Source: JAJRTE01 sp964418585
Lineage (GTDB): Bacteria > Myxococcota_A > UBA796 > JAJRTE01
DNA length: 64,000 nt
Direction: 5' to 3'
Assembly: GCA_964418585.1 (NCBI GenBank)
Contig: CAYQMG010000055.1
Span: 106,686 to 170,685, forward strand
This document shows, in pieces, positions 8,894-17,877 of this stretch (the stretch's first letter is position 1; each line of letters begins with the position of its first letter). The notes beneath the pieces were generated by a model. It made no database searches, was not told the DNA's origin, and saw only the letters and a program-made list of their open reading frames with translations. The translations under genes and the position numbers were made by a program.

Positions 8894-9073
8894 CGACCGG
8901 ACCCTCGACCGGGCTTCCCAACGGCACCTCCGCGGAACCCTCTGCATTGACACCCCGCGGCCGGCCCGGTTAAGGACCAGCACGATACCCCGGAATGACG
9001 TATCGGGCACCCGTCACCGGACCCTCGGGACCACCCCCGACCATGCCACGCACCAGTGCCCTCATGGTGAAGC

Positions 9074-9997
9074 ATGACCAGAACCCAACGCCAGACCACG
9101 CTCAGCCACGACGACCATCGACGGGCCAACGTCACCGGCCTCGCCCATGTCTACGCCGTCCTGTCCAGACGCTCCCACGGAGTTTCCATCGGTATAGACC
9201 TCAACCCCGACCGGGGATGCAACTTCGACTGTATCTACTGCCAGGTGGACCGAACCGGCCCCACGCCCGCCAAACCATCTCCATCCGTTCTCGCCCAAGA
9301 ACTTCAGACCATGTTCTCCTGGATCGCCGATGGTTCCCTGTTCGACCACCCCATGTTCGCCTCTCTTCCTCAAGACCAGCGCGTGGTGCGCGACATCGCT
9401 TTCTCCGGAAACGGCGAGCCCACCACATCCCCCCTGTTTCCCTCCACCGTCGAACTCGTCGCCGACCTGAAACGACAGCACGGCCTCCACGACCTGCGCC
9501 TGATCCTCATTACCAACGCCACCCTCCTCCACCGCCCCCGCATTCAGGAGGCACTCCACCCCCTCCACCACGCCAACGGCGAGGTCTGGGCAAAACTCGA
9601 CGCCGGATCCGAACAGGACTACCACCGTATCAACCGGTCTCGAGTCCCCCTCGACCAAATCGTGAACAACATCAGGACCGTCGCCCGCTCCTGGCCCGTC
9701 GTCATCCAGACCATGGTGCTGGACACTGGACCCACCCCCTCGATCCTCCCAGACATCGACCCCTACCTCGCTCGCCTTCTCGCCATCCTCAACACCGGCG
9801 GCCGTATCCGACTCGTCCAACTGTACTCCGTCGCCCGCCACCCCGCCGAACCGCACGTCTTCGCCGTGGACCGCGCCGCCCTCTCTTCCATGGCCTCCAC
9901 CATCCACAAACACACCGGCCTCACCGTCGCCGTCTATGAAGGTTCCCCCCGCTTCCTCAGACCCGATCAGCCGGACCCCCTGCACCTCCAGACCTAG
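9074..9997 (+). CDS. Radical SAM protein, COG0731-like
   Basis: A 307-residue radical SAM enzyme with the cluster motif CNFDCIYC (Cys49, Cys53, Cys56) preceded by HGVSIGIDLNPDRG, and the SAM-binding GNGEPTTSP. The layout (SRRSHG, then the Cys motif followed by QVDRTGP) matches the COG0731 group of Fe-S oxidoreductases related to wyosine-forming enzymes. In bacteria the reaction of this group is mostly unassigned. No neighbour indicates a pathway. The coding strand is strongly C-rich and G-poor compared with flanking genes, and this bias continues about 130 bases beyond the stop. Confidence 0.8.
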   Translation: MTRTQRQTTLSHDDHRRANVTGLAHVYAVLSRRSHGVSIGIDLNPDRGCNFDCIYCQVDRTGPTPAKPSPSVLAQELQTMFSWIADGSLFDHPMFASLPQDQRVVRDIAFSGNGEPTTSPLFPSTVELVADLKRQHGLHDLRLILITNATLLHRPRIQEALHPLHHANGEVWAKLDAGSEQDYHRINRSRVPLDQIVNNIRTVARSWPVVIQTMVLDTGPTPSILPDIDPYLARLLAILNTGGRIRLVQLYSVARHPAEPHVFAVDRAALSSMASTIHKHTGLTVAVYEGSPRFLRPDQPDPLHLQT

Positions 9998-10378
9998 AAC
10001 ACGTGGTCTCCATGCCCCATGCCCCCCCCGCCCCCATGCCACCCCCCACATCGCCCCCCCTTCGCTCAATGCCCACCGCCAGCCCGCCTCATTCATCCGT
10101 TGGTCCACCAGCAACCCACTGACCACATCAGATGCACGTATCCGCCCCCAACAGACCACAAGAACATTAATTTCCTCACTGCACACCGAGCCCGTACCTT
10201 CATCTATCTCCTGGATACCTGAACACCTGCGTCTCCTCCGACTCGCTCACCAGAGGCGCCAACTATCCAACCTCCTGGTCCTCGGACTGTTTTTGGGGCG
10301 CTGGTACCGCGCAAACGTGGTATCAATACCACACCTCCTGTCCCAGACCGTCACGAACGTCAAGTCAAAGTGACGCCA
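9998..10378. other. Intergenic stretch with C-rich tract
   Basis: No convincing gene. Bases 10016-10100 are nearly pure C/A on the plus strand with runs of seven or more C. A small hairpin (GTGGTAT, CA, ATACCAC) lies near 10317-10332. The stretch leads into the structured RNA at about 10412. Confidence 0.5.
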
Positions 10379-10411
10379 TTGCACGTGGTTAGCTCAAATC
10401 ATACCCATTGC

Positions 10412-10587
10412 GTCGGTCTGGCATCCGGGTTGCACACCTCCCTGGGCAAGTGCCCAGTAGGCCGGATAGCGTTGCCTGGTCGGCGGCCCGTACCAGTACG
10501 GCGTGGAAATGGGGAACCGGCTCTCCCCGACGCATCAAGCTTTCTTGACGACCAGGCCCCGCTCTTCGGAGACCGGGCTTTTTTTTT
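10412..10587 (+). ncRNA. Putative structured small RNA with intrinsic terminator
   Basis: Non-coding segment with a dense set of perfect helices. An outer stem GCATCCGG/CCGGAT-A-GC (10421-10428 with 10462-10470) encloses CTGGGC/GCCCAG (10442-10447, 10452-10457). A perfect 9-bp stem GCCTGGTCG/CGACCAGGC (10474-10482 with 10549-10557) closes a junction with three hairpins at 10488-10501, 10511-10528 and 10535-10548. It ends in a UUCG-loop terminator with nine T. A possible promoter is TTGCAC (10379-10384), 17 bases, TACCCA. The next gene is on the other strand, so this is a free-standing RNA. It does not fit tmRNA, RNase P, SRP or tRNA, and a rod-like 6S fold was not found. The 5' end is estimated. 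Confidence 0.5.
10556..10587 (+). terminator. Intrinsic terminator of the small RNA
   Basis: A GC-rich stem closed by CTC-TTCG-GAG (stable UUCG tetraloop), with its base formed by GCCC/GGGC, followed by nine consecutive T (10579-10587). Its 5' base overlaps the last two bases of the 9-bp helix at 10549-10557, so the two structures could compete. Confidence 0.75.
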
Positions 10588-10820
10588 GCCTTGAGGACGG
10601 AACTCAGTAGAGGCGTCGGGTCCACGATGGACACAGGACTCGAGAAGCGATCCCGAGACCCGCGAATGCGGTATCGAGAGATGGGCCGGCGGGATCACGG
10701 ACGAGATTCAGTCCTGGCGCGATGTTTTCTCAGTCTGTAGGTTTTCGGCGCGGGTGGCAAAGGTGCCTGGGATTCGAACCGCTCGAGTTCGGAGTGGCTC
10801 GAGATCGAGGTGGGCGGGGG

Positions 10821-11609
10821 TCACATCCAGACGGTGGCAGCGTGGTGGCGCAGGGCCTCACCGAGTTTTCGCCTGGCCTTCAGTTCGATCTGGTGGATAC
10901 GCTGTCTCGAAAGTCCCAGTTCCTCCCCGATCTCCTTGAGCGTTCGGGGGCGGTCCTTCAGGTACCGGCTCTCGATGACCTGACGCTCCTGCGCGTCCAG
11001 CTCGCCCATCCCCTCCCGGACCATGCGGGAACGGACCTGGGCAGCCTCGTGATCGAGCATCAACGACTCCTGGTTCGGGGCGTCGTCAGCAATCAGGCTG
11101 CCGATGGCGTTCCTTGCGCCCTCGGTGATCGGTTGGTCGAGTGAGATCTCACGAACCGGGATGTGCTTGGGCCGTGGGCGTGTTCCGTCGCCCTCGTCCC
11201 CCGCGCCTTCGGGGTTGAGGTCCATGTCGAGGCGGTCGATGATGTTGTGGCGCTTGCCCTGGAGATACCTCTGGACATAGGCCCGGATCCACCAGGAAGC
11301 GTAGGTGACCAGACGCACCCCCCGCTCCGGATCAAACCGGTTCACCGCCTGCAACAAGCCCAGGTTCCCCTCCTGTATCAACTCGATCAGGCCCACGTCC
11401 GGACGCTGATAACGACTCGCAATTTTCACGACCGCCCGCAGGTTGGCCTGCACCAGTTGGTGCCCTGCCTCCGCGTCCCCCTCATCCCGAAACTTCCTGG
11501 CCAGCCTCGTCTCCTCCTCGCGGGTCAATGGTGGACAATCCTTGAGGCTCCGCAAGTAGGATGTCAAAGCGTCTGCTTCCTGTTTCACGCGTGTCGTCGT
11601 ACTCTTCAT
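10821..11609 (-). CDS. RpoH-like sigma-70 family factor with a shortened centre
   Basis: A 262-residue sigma factor. Regions 1.2-2.4 are clear (LTREEETRLARKF, then LIELIQEGNLGLLQAVNRF and RLVTYASWWIRAYVQRYL) and so is region 4.2 (TLKEIGEELGLSRQRIHQIE). Spacing and wording are closest to heat-shock sigma-32/RpoH. However, the segment that normally follows region 2.4 in RpoH (the QRKLFFNLR 'RpoH box' and region 3 helices, roughly 50 residues) is missing. It is replaced by a Gly/Asp/Glu/Arg linker around residues 130-155. Either this is a divergent natural short form with altered promoter or chaperone interactions, or an internal deletion. GGGAGA lies just before the ATG. It is transcribed alone; no clear promoter was identified. 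Confidence 0.8.
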   Translation of the reverse strand: MKSTTTRVKQEADALTSYLRSLKDCPPLTREEETRLARKFRDEGDAEAGHQLVQANLRAVVKIASRYQRPDVGLIELIQEGNLGLLQAVNRFDPERGVRLVTYASWWIRAYVQRYLQGKRHNIIDRLDMDLNPEGAGDEGDGTRPRPKHIPVREISLDQPITEGARNAIGSLIADDAPNQESLMLDHEAAQVRSRMVREGMGELDAQERQVIESRYLKDRPRTLKEIGEELGLSRQRIHQIELKARRKLGEALRHHAATVWM

Positions 11610-12160
11610 ATTCTCTCCCTCGCATCCAGAGTGTCACCTTGAATGCAACGTGGAGGCCAGCACGCACGGCGCCGGAGCAGACTGAACCGAATCCGGCCTG
11701 TTCCTCGAAAAACATCTGCTTTGTGTAGTCTGGCCTACCCGCAGGCCGGCGACCTTTTGGGAGCGAACAGCGGCCCCATCTGTTTGTTTTGAGGCAGGGC
11801 TTGTATCGTCAACCGGAGAAGGCCCCCGGGCGCGGCTCTACGGATGACCTTCAACCCACTGTTTTTGCTGATAAATTCTCCATTCATCCGGACCGTTGCC
11901 GGGCCGATGGCCTCGCCCGCGCACCGGACCGAACATGTGGCATGTCGGCCACCGCCGTGGCAATCTTGCCATCACCCCCGGTTCCAGCCATTCTCGGGGC
12001 GCCAGGACCAGGTGGCGGCGTGGTTCGGTGGAAGGGTATCCACGGTCGGCGGCAGTGGACGAACGGGGCGGTATCAGGTAATGTCTTGAGGCTATGCGCG
12101 AGGGGTCGTGAGGTCCGTTGGAGGTGGGGGGACGTTCGTCGCCGTTGGCAGAGGATGGAA
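11610..12160. other. Intergenic region between sigma factor and Xaa-Pro aminopeptidase
   Basis: A 551-base divergent spacer. The aminopeptidase frame remains open upstream to 11789, but the extra residues are unlike the family. A weak hairpin GGCCT/AGGCC lies near 11733-11748. No convincing promoter or RNA was recognised. Confidence 0.4.
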
Positions 12161-13474
12161 ATGTGTAGTTACGAAGAGCGCAGACAGAAGTTTCTGGAGG
12201 GCATGGGAGAGGCGAGTGTGGCCATCATACCATCCGGCCAGGAGGTGCTGCGGACGGAGGATTCGGCCTATCGTTTCCGGCCGGAATCTGATTTTTTCTA
12301 TCTGACCGGCGTGGATGAGCCGGACGCGCTGCTGGTGTTGGCCCCGCACCTGTCGGAGGAGCGGGAGGTTTTGTTCCTGGCGCCCCGGGATCCGGCCCGG
12401 GCGGTGTGGACGGGGGCGCGACCCGCGTTCGAGAAAGTTCGGGAAATTGCGGGCGTGGACACGGTGTACACGCATGATCTGTTTGAGACTTCGCTGGCGA
12501 AGTATCTGACTGGGGCGCGAAGGCTCTACTATCAACTGGGCAACTTGCCGGATCTGGATCGGGAGATCATCCGGGAGATTCGCCGGTTGAAGCGAACTCG
12601 AGGCCGACGTTCCCTTGTGCCGGTGGAAATCGTCGATCCTGGGGTGCTGTTGCATGAGCAGCGTCTGTACAAGGCGCCGGAAGAGATTCTCACGCTCCAG
12701 ATCGCTGCAATGATTACGAGTCAGGCGCATCGACTGGCGATGAGGGTGACACGACCCGGGATTTCTGAGCGTACGTTGGAGACGATACTGGACGCCGCCT
12801 TCCGCATGGGAGGAGGAGAGGGTCCGGGCTATCCGACGATTGTGGCCTGTGGCGCGAATGCCACGACCCTGCACTACGTGAAGAACACAGCGCCTCTGAA
12901 GGACGGCGACCTGGTGCTGGTCGACGCGGGTTGTGAGTTCAGTTTCTACACGGCCGACATCACGCGCACCTTTCCGGTGAACGGACGTTTTTCCGGGCCG
13001 CAGCGGGCGGTGTACGAGGTGGTTCTGAAGGCGCAGAAGGCAGCGATCGCCTCGATCCGTCCAGGCGTGACCATGGAGGATGTGCACGCGGTGGCGGTGG
13101 AGGTGCTGACCGACGGCCTGGTGGCTCTGGGCGTGCTGAAGGGTACGGTATCGGACCTGGTGGCCTCGGAGGCGTATCGACCGTTTTTCATGCACCGCAC
13201 CAGCCACTGGCTGGGGATGGAGGTTCACGACGTTGGGGAGTATGTGCGGGAGGGGAAGAGCCGGGCGCTGGAGCCGGGGATGGTCCTGACGGTGGAGCCC
13301 GGGTTATACTTCAGAGACGGTGTGGATGGCGTACCGGAGACGTTGAAGGGTATCGGCGTGCGTATCGAGGACGATATCCTGGTGACCGAAGAGGGGCACT
13401 CTCTGTTGACGACCGATGTTCCCAAGGAAATCGACGAACTGGAGGCCCTGGTGGGCTCTGAAAGGCGCAAATGA
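12161..13474 (+). CDS. pepP: Xaa-Pro aminopeptidase (M24B)
   Basis: A 437-residue metallopeptidase that removes N-terminal residues preceding proline, close to the ~440 residues of PepP. The N-terminal creatinase-like domain includes FRPESDFFYLTGVDEPD. The C-terminal pita-bread domain has the dinuclear metal ligands in order: Asp in LVDAGCEFSFYTADITRTF (two Asp), His in HRTSHWLGMEVHD, Glu in VLTVEPGLYF and Glu in GVRIEDDIL. The ATG at 12161 was chosen because AGAGGA precedes it at the right distance; the ATG at 12155 is an alternative. The PfkB kinase follows after 69 bases on the same strand. Likely cytoplasmic peptide turnover. Confidence 0.92.
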   Translation: MCSYEERRQKFLEGMGEASVAIIPSGQEVLRTEDSAYRFRPESDFFYLTGVDEPDALLVLAPHLSEEREVLFLAPRDPARAVWTGARPAFEKVREIAGVDTVYTHDLFETSLAKYLTGARRLYYQLGNLPDLDREIIREIRRLKRTRGRRSLVPVEIVDPGVLLHEQRLYKAPEEILTLQIAAMITSQAHRLAMRVTRPGISERTLETILDAAFRMGGGEGPGYPTIVACGANATTLHYVKNTAPLKDGDLVLVDAGCEFSFYTADITRTFPVNGRFSGPQRAVYEVVLKAQKAAIASIRPGVTMEDVHAVAVEVLTDGLVALGVLKGTVSDLVASEAYRPFFMHRTSHWLGMEVHDVGEYVREGKSRALEPGMVLTVEPGLYFRDGVDGVPETLKGIGVRIEDDILVTEEGHSLLTTDVPKEIDELEALVGSERRK

Positions 13475-13543
13475 GACCTGGCCGGGCGCTCTCGAGGGGT
13501 CTCGAGCGCTCGACCTTCCACCCTTCGTTCGAGTGAGGCACCC

Positions 13544-14536
13544 ATGAGCTATGACATTTGTGGTCTGGGCAACGCGCTGTTCGACGTACTGGTGAGCGTG
13601 GAGGATGAGGAACTCCTGCAGTCTTTCGACCTGACCAGGGGACTGATGCACCTGGTGGACGAGGCGCGTTGGCAGGCGATCTATGGTGCTGTGGCGGAGC
13701 GCGGCCCGGAAGTGGCGCCCGGGGGGTCCTGTGCCAACGTGATCACCACCGCGGCCCTTTTGGGCGCCCGAACCACGTTTTGCGGCCAGGTGGGAGACGA
13801 CCGGTTCGGTCACGAGTACGCCGAACGCATGGGACGCCTGTGCGGCGGCCATCATCTGCACGTGCAACCTGGCGCACCGACGGGCAAATGTCTGAGCCTG
13901 GTCTCCCGGGACGGGGAGCGAACCATGGCGACCACCCTGGGCTGTGCCATCGAACTCGAGCCCCGATATCTTTTCCGCGACGCGCTCGAGTCGAGTCGAT
14001 GGTTCCACCTGACCGGCTATTTGTTCACCGGTGGACGGATGGGCGACACGGCCCAGGCGGCGCTCGAGCACGCCAGGCGTCACGGAGTGAAGATTTCCCT
14101 GGACGTGGCCGACGCGTGGGTTGTGAACACGTTGCACGATCGGATCTGGTCGATGATCGAGGAGTTTGCCGACGTGGTGTTCACGAACGAGGAGGAGAGT
14201 CGGGCTCTGTGTGGTGGTACACCCGAGGACGCGGTATCCCGTCTCGCTGAATGTTGCGAGGTGGCTGTGGTCAAGCTGGGGGCGAGGGGATCGTTGATCC
14301 GAACCGATGGTGAGACGGTGCATGTGCCGGCCCACCCGGTGGCTCGAGTGGTGGACACGACGGGTGCCGGGGATGCATTTGCAGGGGGCTTCCTGTTCGG
14401 GCTCTCCCGGGGTCTTTCCGCGAGCCGGAGCGGGCTTTTGGCGGCCCGCGTGGCGTCCGAGGTGGTGGGTCAGACGGGCGCGGTGGTCACGACGCCGGGC
14501 CGACTCCGTGAGATTGCGCGAGAAGTGATGGACTGA
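13544..14536 (+). CDS. PfkB-family kinase, adenosine kinase-like
   Basis: A 330-residue ribokinase-fold kinase. The N-terminus (ICGLGNALFDVLV), the Gly-rich substrate loop PGGSCANVITTAALLG and the C-terminal signature VDTTGAGDAFAGGFLFGL, with the catalytic Asp in GAGD, place it in the PfkB family. Overall it most resembles the adenosine kinase/COG0524 group that phosphorylates nucleosides or sugars; the exact substrate is uncertain. It sits between pepP and fabI on the same strand (gaps 69 and 23 bases) and may form a loose operon with them. Confidence 0.85.
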   Translation: MSYDICGLGNALFDVLVSVEDEELLQSFDLTRGLMHLVDEARWQAIYGAVAERGPEVAPGGSCANVITTAALLGARTTFCGQVGDDRFGHEYAERMGRLCGGHHLHVQPGAPTGKCLSLVSRDGERTMATTLGCAIELEPRYLFRDALESSRWFHLTGYLFTGGRMGDTAQAALEHARRHGVKISLDVADAWVVNTLHDRIWSMIEEFADVVFTNEEESRALCGGTPEDAVSRLAECCEVAVVKLGARGSLIRTDGETVHVPAHPVARVVDTTGAGDAFAGGFLFGLSRGLSASRSGLLAARVASEVVGQTGAVVTTPGRLREIAREVMD

Positions 14537-14559
14537 GGGGAGGGGAGGCAGGGAGGATC

Positions 14560-15330
14560 ATGGGAATCCTGGAAGGAAAGAGAGTACTGGTGGCTGGAGT
14601 GGCCAACAATCGGTCCATTGCCTGGGGGATTGCCCGGGCGCTCCACCGGGAAGGTGCCGAAGTGGCGTTCAGTTGCGTTGCGCGCAACGAGCGCAAGGTG
14701 CGAAAGCTGGCAGCGACGGTGGCGTCGGATCGCGTGGCGGTGTGCGATGTGCGGAGTGATGATGAGATTGCCGCACTGTTCGACCAGGTCGGCGGCTGGT
14801 GGGATCACCTGGACGGTCTTGTTCATTCCCTGGCCCTGGCGGACCTTGGGGACCTGGAAGGGGCGTTCGTGGAGACATCGCGGCAGGGGTTCGCCCTGGC
14901 CATGGACGTGAGTGTCTACTCGCTCATCGCCCTTGCGCGCCACGCCCGCCCTCTCATGCAGGCCGCAGGCGGCGGGTCCATCGCGACCCTTACCTTTCTG
15001 GGAGGAGAGCGGGTCGTTCCGGGCTACAAGGTCATGGGGGTGGTCAAGGCGGCTCTGAACATGACCGTGCCCTATCTCGCCTGGTCCCTGGGCCGTGACG
15101 GAATCCGTGTCAACGCCGTCGCAGCAGCCCCCATCCGGACCATTTCCACCGCAGCCCTCGGAGGACTGGACAAGGCTTTCCAGGTCATGGAGGAACGGAG
15201 CCCCCTCCACCGCAACGTGACCCAGGACCAGGTGGGTGATACGGTGGCCTATCTGATGTCAGATCTGGCCCAGGCCGTGACCGCCGAGATCATCAACGTG
15301 GACTCGGGCATCCACGCCATGAGCCTCTGA
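14560..15330 (+). CDS. fabI: Enoyl-[acyl-carrier-protein] reductase FabI
   Basis: A 256-residue SDR enzyme that performs the last, NADH-dependent reduction in each cycle of fatty acid elongation. The N-terminal VAGVANNRSIAWGIARAL is the FabI-specific NAD-binding loop. The catalytic pair falls at Tyr156 and Lys163 (GYKVMGVVKAAL), the same numbers as in E. coli FabI, and AAAPIRTISTAAL is the substrate-binding loop. The residue matching E. coli Tyr146 is Phe146, as in InhA. GGGAGG precedes the ATG. It converges on pnp with 88 bases between stops. Confidence 0.95.
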   Translation: MGILEGKRVLVAGVANNRSIAWGIARALHREGAEVAFSCVARNERKVRKLAATVASDRVAVCDVRSDDEIAALFDQVGGWWDHLDGLVHSLALADLGDLEGAFVETSRQGFALAMDVSVYSLIALARHARPLMQAAGGGSIATLTFLGGERVVPGYKVMGVVKAALNMTVPYLAWSLGRDGIRVNAVAAAPIRTISTAALGGLDKAFQVMEERSPLHRNVTQDQVGDTVAYLMSDLAQAVTAEIINVDSGIHAMSL

Positions 15331-15418
15331 TTGTACAGGTGCTCGATCGGCTCGAGCCGCTGAGACGATACCAGGGAAGGGCGGCGCAGAACCGTCTGCG
15401 AATGGTGGGAAGAGGGAC

Positions 15419-17533
15419 TCAGTCCTCGCCGAAGCCTTCATCCATGCTGTCGTCGAGGGCTTCTTTCCGACTCAGGCGAATCTTCCCGCTCCGGTCGATG
15501 TCGATCACCTTGACCAGAACCTCATCGCCTTCGTTGACCACGTCGGTCACCCGTCGGACCCGCCCCTTGGTGAGGTGCGAGATGTGGACCAGGCCTTCCG
15601 TGCCGGGGAAGATCTCGACGAAGGCGCCGAAATCGGTCACCCGCTTCACCTGACCGAGATAGAGCTTCCCAACCTCCGCTTCCTGGGTCAACTCCCGTAC
15701 CATTCGCTCGGCACGGTTCGCCGCATCGGCATCCGGAGAGGCTATCAGCACCTGTCCGGAATCCTCCACGTCGATCTTCACTCCGGTCTTCTCGATGATC
15801 CCGCGAATGGTCTTTCCACCCGGCCCGATGACGTCCCGAATCCGGTCCGTGTTGATCCAGATGGAGGTGATCCGCGGCGCATGGGGGGACAGGTCGGACC
15901 GGGGCGCAGGCAGGACTTCCGCCATCTTGTCCAGGATGTGATAGCGCCCTTCTCGAGCCTGTGCCAGGGCACGCCGCATGATGTCCATGCTGATGCCTTT
16001 GATCTTGGTGTCCATCTGAAACGCGGTGATCCCATCCCGGGTCCCGGCCACCTTGAAATCCATGTCGCCGAGGTGGTCCTCATCCCCCAGGATATCCGTG
16101 AGGATCGCCACGCGATCCCCCTCCTTGATCAACCCCATGGCAATGCCCGCCACGGCCGCCTTCATCGGTATCCCGGCGTCGAACGCAGCCAGGCTGCCGC
16201 CGCACACACTGGCCATGGACGAGGAGCCGTTGGATTCGAGGATCTCGCTGACCAGTCGGATGGTGTAAGGGAACGAGTCATCGAGCGGTGCCACCGGGCG
16301 AAGCGCCCGTTCCGCCAGGGCTCCGTGGCCGATCTCGCGCCGCCCAGGGGAGCGAAGCATGCGCGTCTCACCCACCGAGAAGGGAGGGAAGTTGTAGTGA
16401 AGGGTAAAGTCCTTCATGGAATCCCCTTCCAGGGCGTCGATCCGCTGCGCGTCGTCCGCCGTGCCCAGGGTGGCCACCACCAACGCCTGGGTCTCCCCTC
16501 GAGTGAACAGGGCCGATCCGTGGGTCCGGGGCAGCACCCCGACCTCCACCGTGATGGGCCGCACCTCGTCCGTGGCCCGACCATCGATCCGTCGCCGCTC
16601 GTCCAGGACCATCTCCCGGATGATCCGCTTCTCCAGGCGATCAAAGGCAGCCCGCAGCACCGGCGTCAACGCGGCTTCGTCCTCCTCGCGCTCCGACGCC
16701 AACGCCTCGAACATCTCCTGCTTCAGCGCCCGCACCGCATCCCGCCGGGCCATCTTGTCCGGCACGGTGAGCGCCTCGGTCAGACGGGCGCGGTACTTCG
16801 CCTCCATCTCATCGGCCAAGGCCTCGTCAAAAGGCGGCTTCTCGAACTGCTGGAGCGGAACCCCGGCCTTCTCCCGCAGCTCGATCTGCAAGTCGATCAG
16901 GGGCTGTGCAGCAGCATGGCCGAATTCGAGCGCGGCCAGAAGGTCTTCCTCGCTGACCTGCTGGCACCCTCCCTCCACCATCACGATGGACTCCCGGGAC
17001 ACGGCCATGATGAGGTCCATGTCCGAGGCTTCCATCTGCTCCCGGGTAGGGAAGGCGACGAACCGGCCGTCGATACGCCCGACCCGCAGCCCGGCCAACG
17101 GTCCCTCGAACGGAATGCTCGAAATGGAGAGCGCCGCCGACGCCCCGGTCATGGCAAGCACGTCGGACAGGTTCTGCGTGTCCGCGGACAGAACCGTGGC
17201 AATGACCTGCACTTCGTTCTTGTATCCATCCGCAAACATGGGGCGGATGGGACGATCGATCAGGCGCGACGTGAGGACCTCACGCTCGGAAGGGCGCCCT
17301 TCTCGTTTGAAAAAGCCGCCAGGGATACGCCCCGCTGCGTAGACCTTCTCGACGTAGTCGCAGGTCAATGGAAAGAAGTCGATTCCCGGGCGCGGGTCGC
17401 TGCTCACCGCGGTGGTGAGCACCACCGTGTCGCCGAGCTGGACCACGACGGAAGAGGCCTGCTTGGCCATGCGTCCGGTCTCGATGGAGAGTGTTTTGTC
17501 GCCTACCTTGGCAGAGAGTTTCACCAATGACAT
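15419..17533 (-). CDS. pnp: Polyribonucleotide nucleotidyltransferase (PNPase)
   Basis: A 704-residue 3'-5' phosphorolytic exoribonuclease of RNA decay. All family domains are present in order: a first RNase PH-like domain (VVLTTAVSSDPRPGIDFFPL), a linking helical domain, a second catalytic RNase PH domain (RTHGSALFTRGETQALVVAT, GDMDFKVAGTRDG), a KH domain (IRDVIGPGGKTIRGI) and a C-terminal S1 domain (VTDFGAFVEIFPGTEGLVHI). It follows rpsO by 74 bases, the conserved rpsO-pnp arrangement, and should be read from the rpsO promoter at 18090-18118. No RNase E-binding extension is present. Confidence 0.97.
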   Translation of the reverse strand: MSLVKLSAKVGDKTLSIETGRMAKQASSVVVQLGDTVVLTTAVSSDPRPGIDFFPLTCDYVEKVYAAGRIPGGFFKREGRPSEREVLTSRLIDRPIRPMFADGYKNEVQVIATVLSADTQNLSDVLAMTGASAALSISSIPFEGPLAGLRVGRIDGRFVAFPTREQMEASDMDLIMAVSRESIVMVEGGCQQVSEEDLLAALEFGHAAAQPLIDLQIELREKAGVPLQQFEKPPFDEALADEMEAKYRARLTEALTVPDKMARRDAVRALKQEMFEALASEREEDEAALTPVLRAAFDRLEKRIIREMVLDERRRIDGRATDEVRPITVEVGVLPRTHGSALFTRGETQALVVATLGTADDAQRIDALEGDSMKDFTLHYNFPPFSVGETRMLRSPGRREIGHGALAERALRPVAPLDDSFPYTIRLVSEILESNGSSSMASVCGGSLAAFDAGIPMKAAVAGIAMGLIKEGDRVAILTDILGDEDHLGDMDFKVAGTRDGITAFQMDTKIKGISMDIMRRALAQAREGRYHILDKMAEVLPAPRSDLSPHAPRITSIWINTDRIRDVIGPGGKTIRGIIEKTGVKIDVEDSGQVLIASPDADAANRAERMVRELTQEAEVGKLYLGQVKRVTDFGAFVEIFPGTEGLVHISHLTKGRVRRVTDVVNEGDEVLVKVIDIDRSGKIRLSRKEALDDSMDEGFGED

Positions 17534-17607
17534 GATTTCACTTTCGTGTGAGGGTGGAGTAATACCGACGAATCTGTTGTGGAAGGTCGGGAAGATCGTC
17601 GGGTGAG

Positions 17608-17877
17608 CTACTTGCGGATACCCAGTGCGTCACAGGTCGCCCGATAGCGGGTGTACGACTTGCGCCGCAGGTAGTCCAAAAGCCGGCGCCTTTGTCCGAC
17701 CAGCTTCAACAGTCCTCGCCGGGACTGGTGATCTTTCTTGTGAATCTTGAAATGCTCCGTCAGTTCCACGATCCGCGTTGTCAGGATCGCGATCTGCGCT
17801 TCTGTGGCGCCCGTGTCGTTCTCGTTCTTGCCGAAACGGGCGATGAGTTCTCGTTTCTTTTCCCTGGACAGAGACAT
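17608..17877 (-). CDS. rpsO: 30S ribosomal protein S15
   Basis: An 89-residue protein of exactly the family length. It binds 16S rRNA and nucleates the central domain of the small subunit. The conserved core LTEHFKIHKKDHQSRRGLLK and LVGQRRRLLDYLRR is intact. AGGGAGAA precedes the ATG. It is the first gene of rpsO-pnp. A leader of about 200 bases separates the promoter from the start codon and could carry autoregulation, as known for S15 elsewhere; no specific pseudoknot was resolved. Confidence 0.97.
   Translation of the reverse strand: MSLSREKKRELIARFGKNENDTGATEAQIAILTTRIVELTEHFKIHKKDHQSRRGLLKLVGQRRRLLDYLRRKSYTRYRATCDALGIRK

Noticed and set aside
10412..10587. 6S RNA or another known housekeeping RNA
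   Set aside because: The segment folds into several separate hairpins rather than a long rod with a central bubble, and it lacks RNase P, tmRNA and SRP core sequences.
10768..10782. Minus-strand GGTTCGAATCC resembling a tRNA T-loop
   Set aside because: The flanking bases do not form a T-stem (only two pairs), and no acceptor, D-arm or anticodon arm can be built around it.
11789..12160. N-terminal extension of the Xaa-Pro aminopeptidase
   Set aside because: The extra ~124 residues have no family counterpart, while AGAGGA and the family-typical length support the start at 12161.
15331..15418. CGGCTCGAGCCG palindrome between fabI and pnp as a bidirectional terminator
   Set aside because: The stem is short, there is no T-run on either side, and it contains the CTCGAG motif that is common everywhere in the window.
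15575..17530. 651-residue open frame opposite pnp
   Set aside because: Antisense to a complete PNPase gene; composition is typical of a shadow frame.
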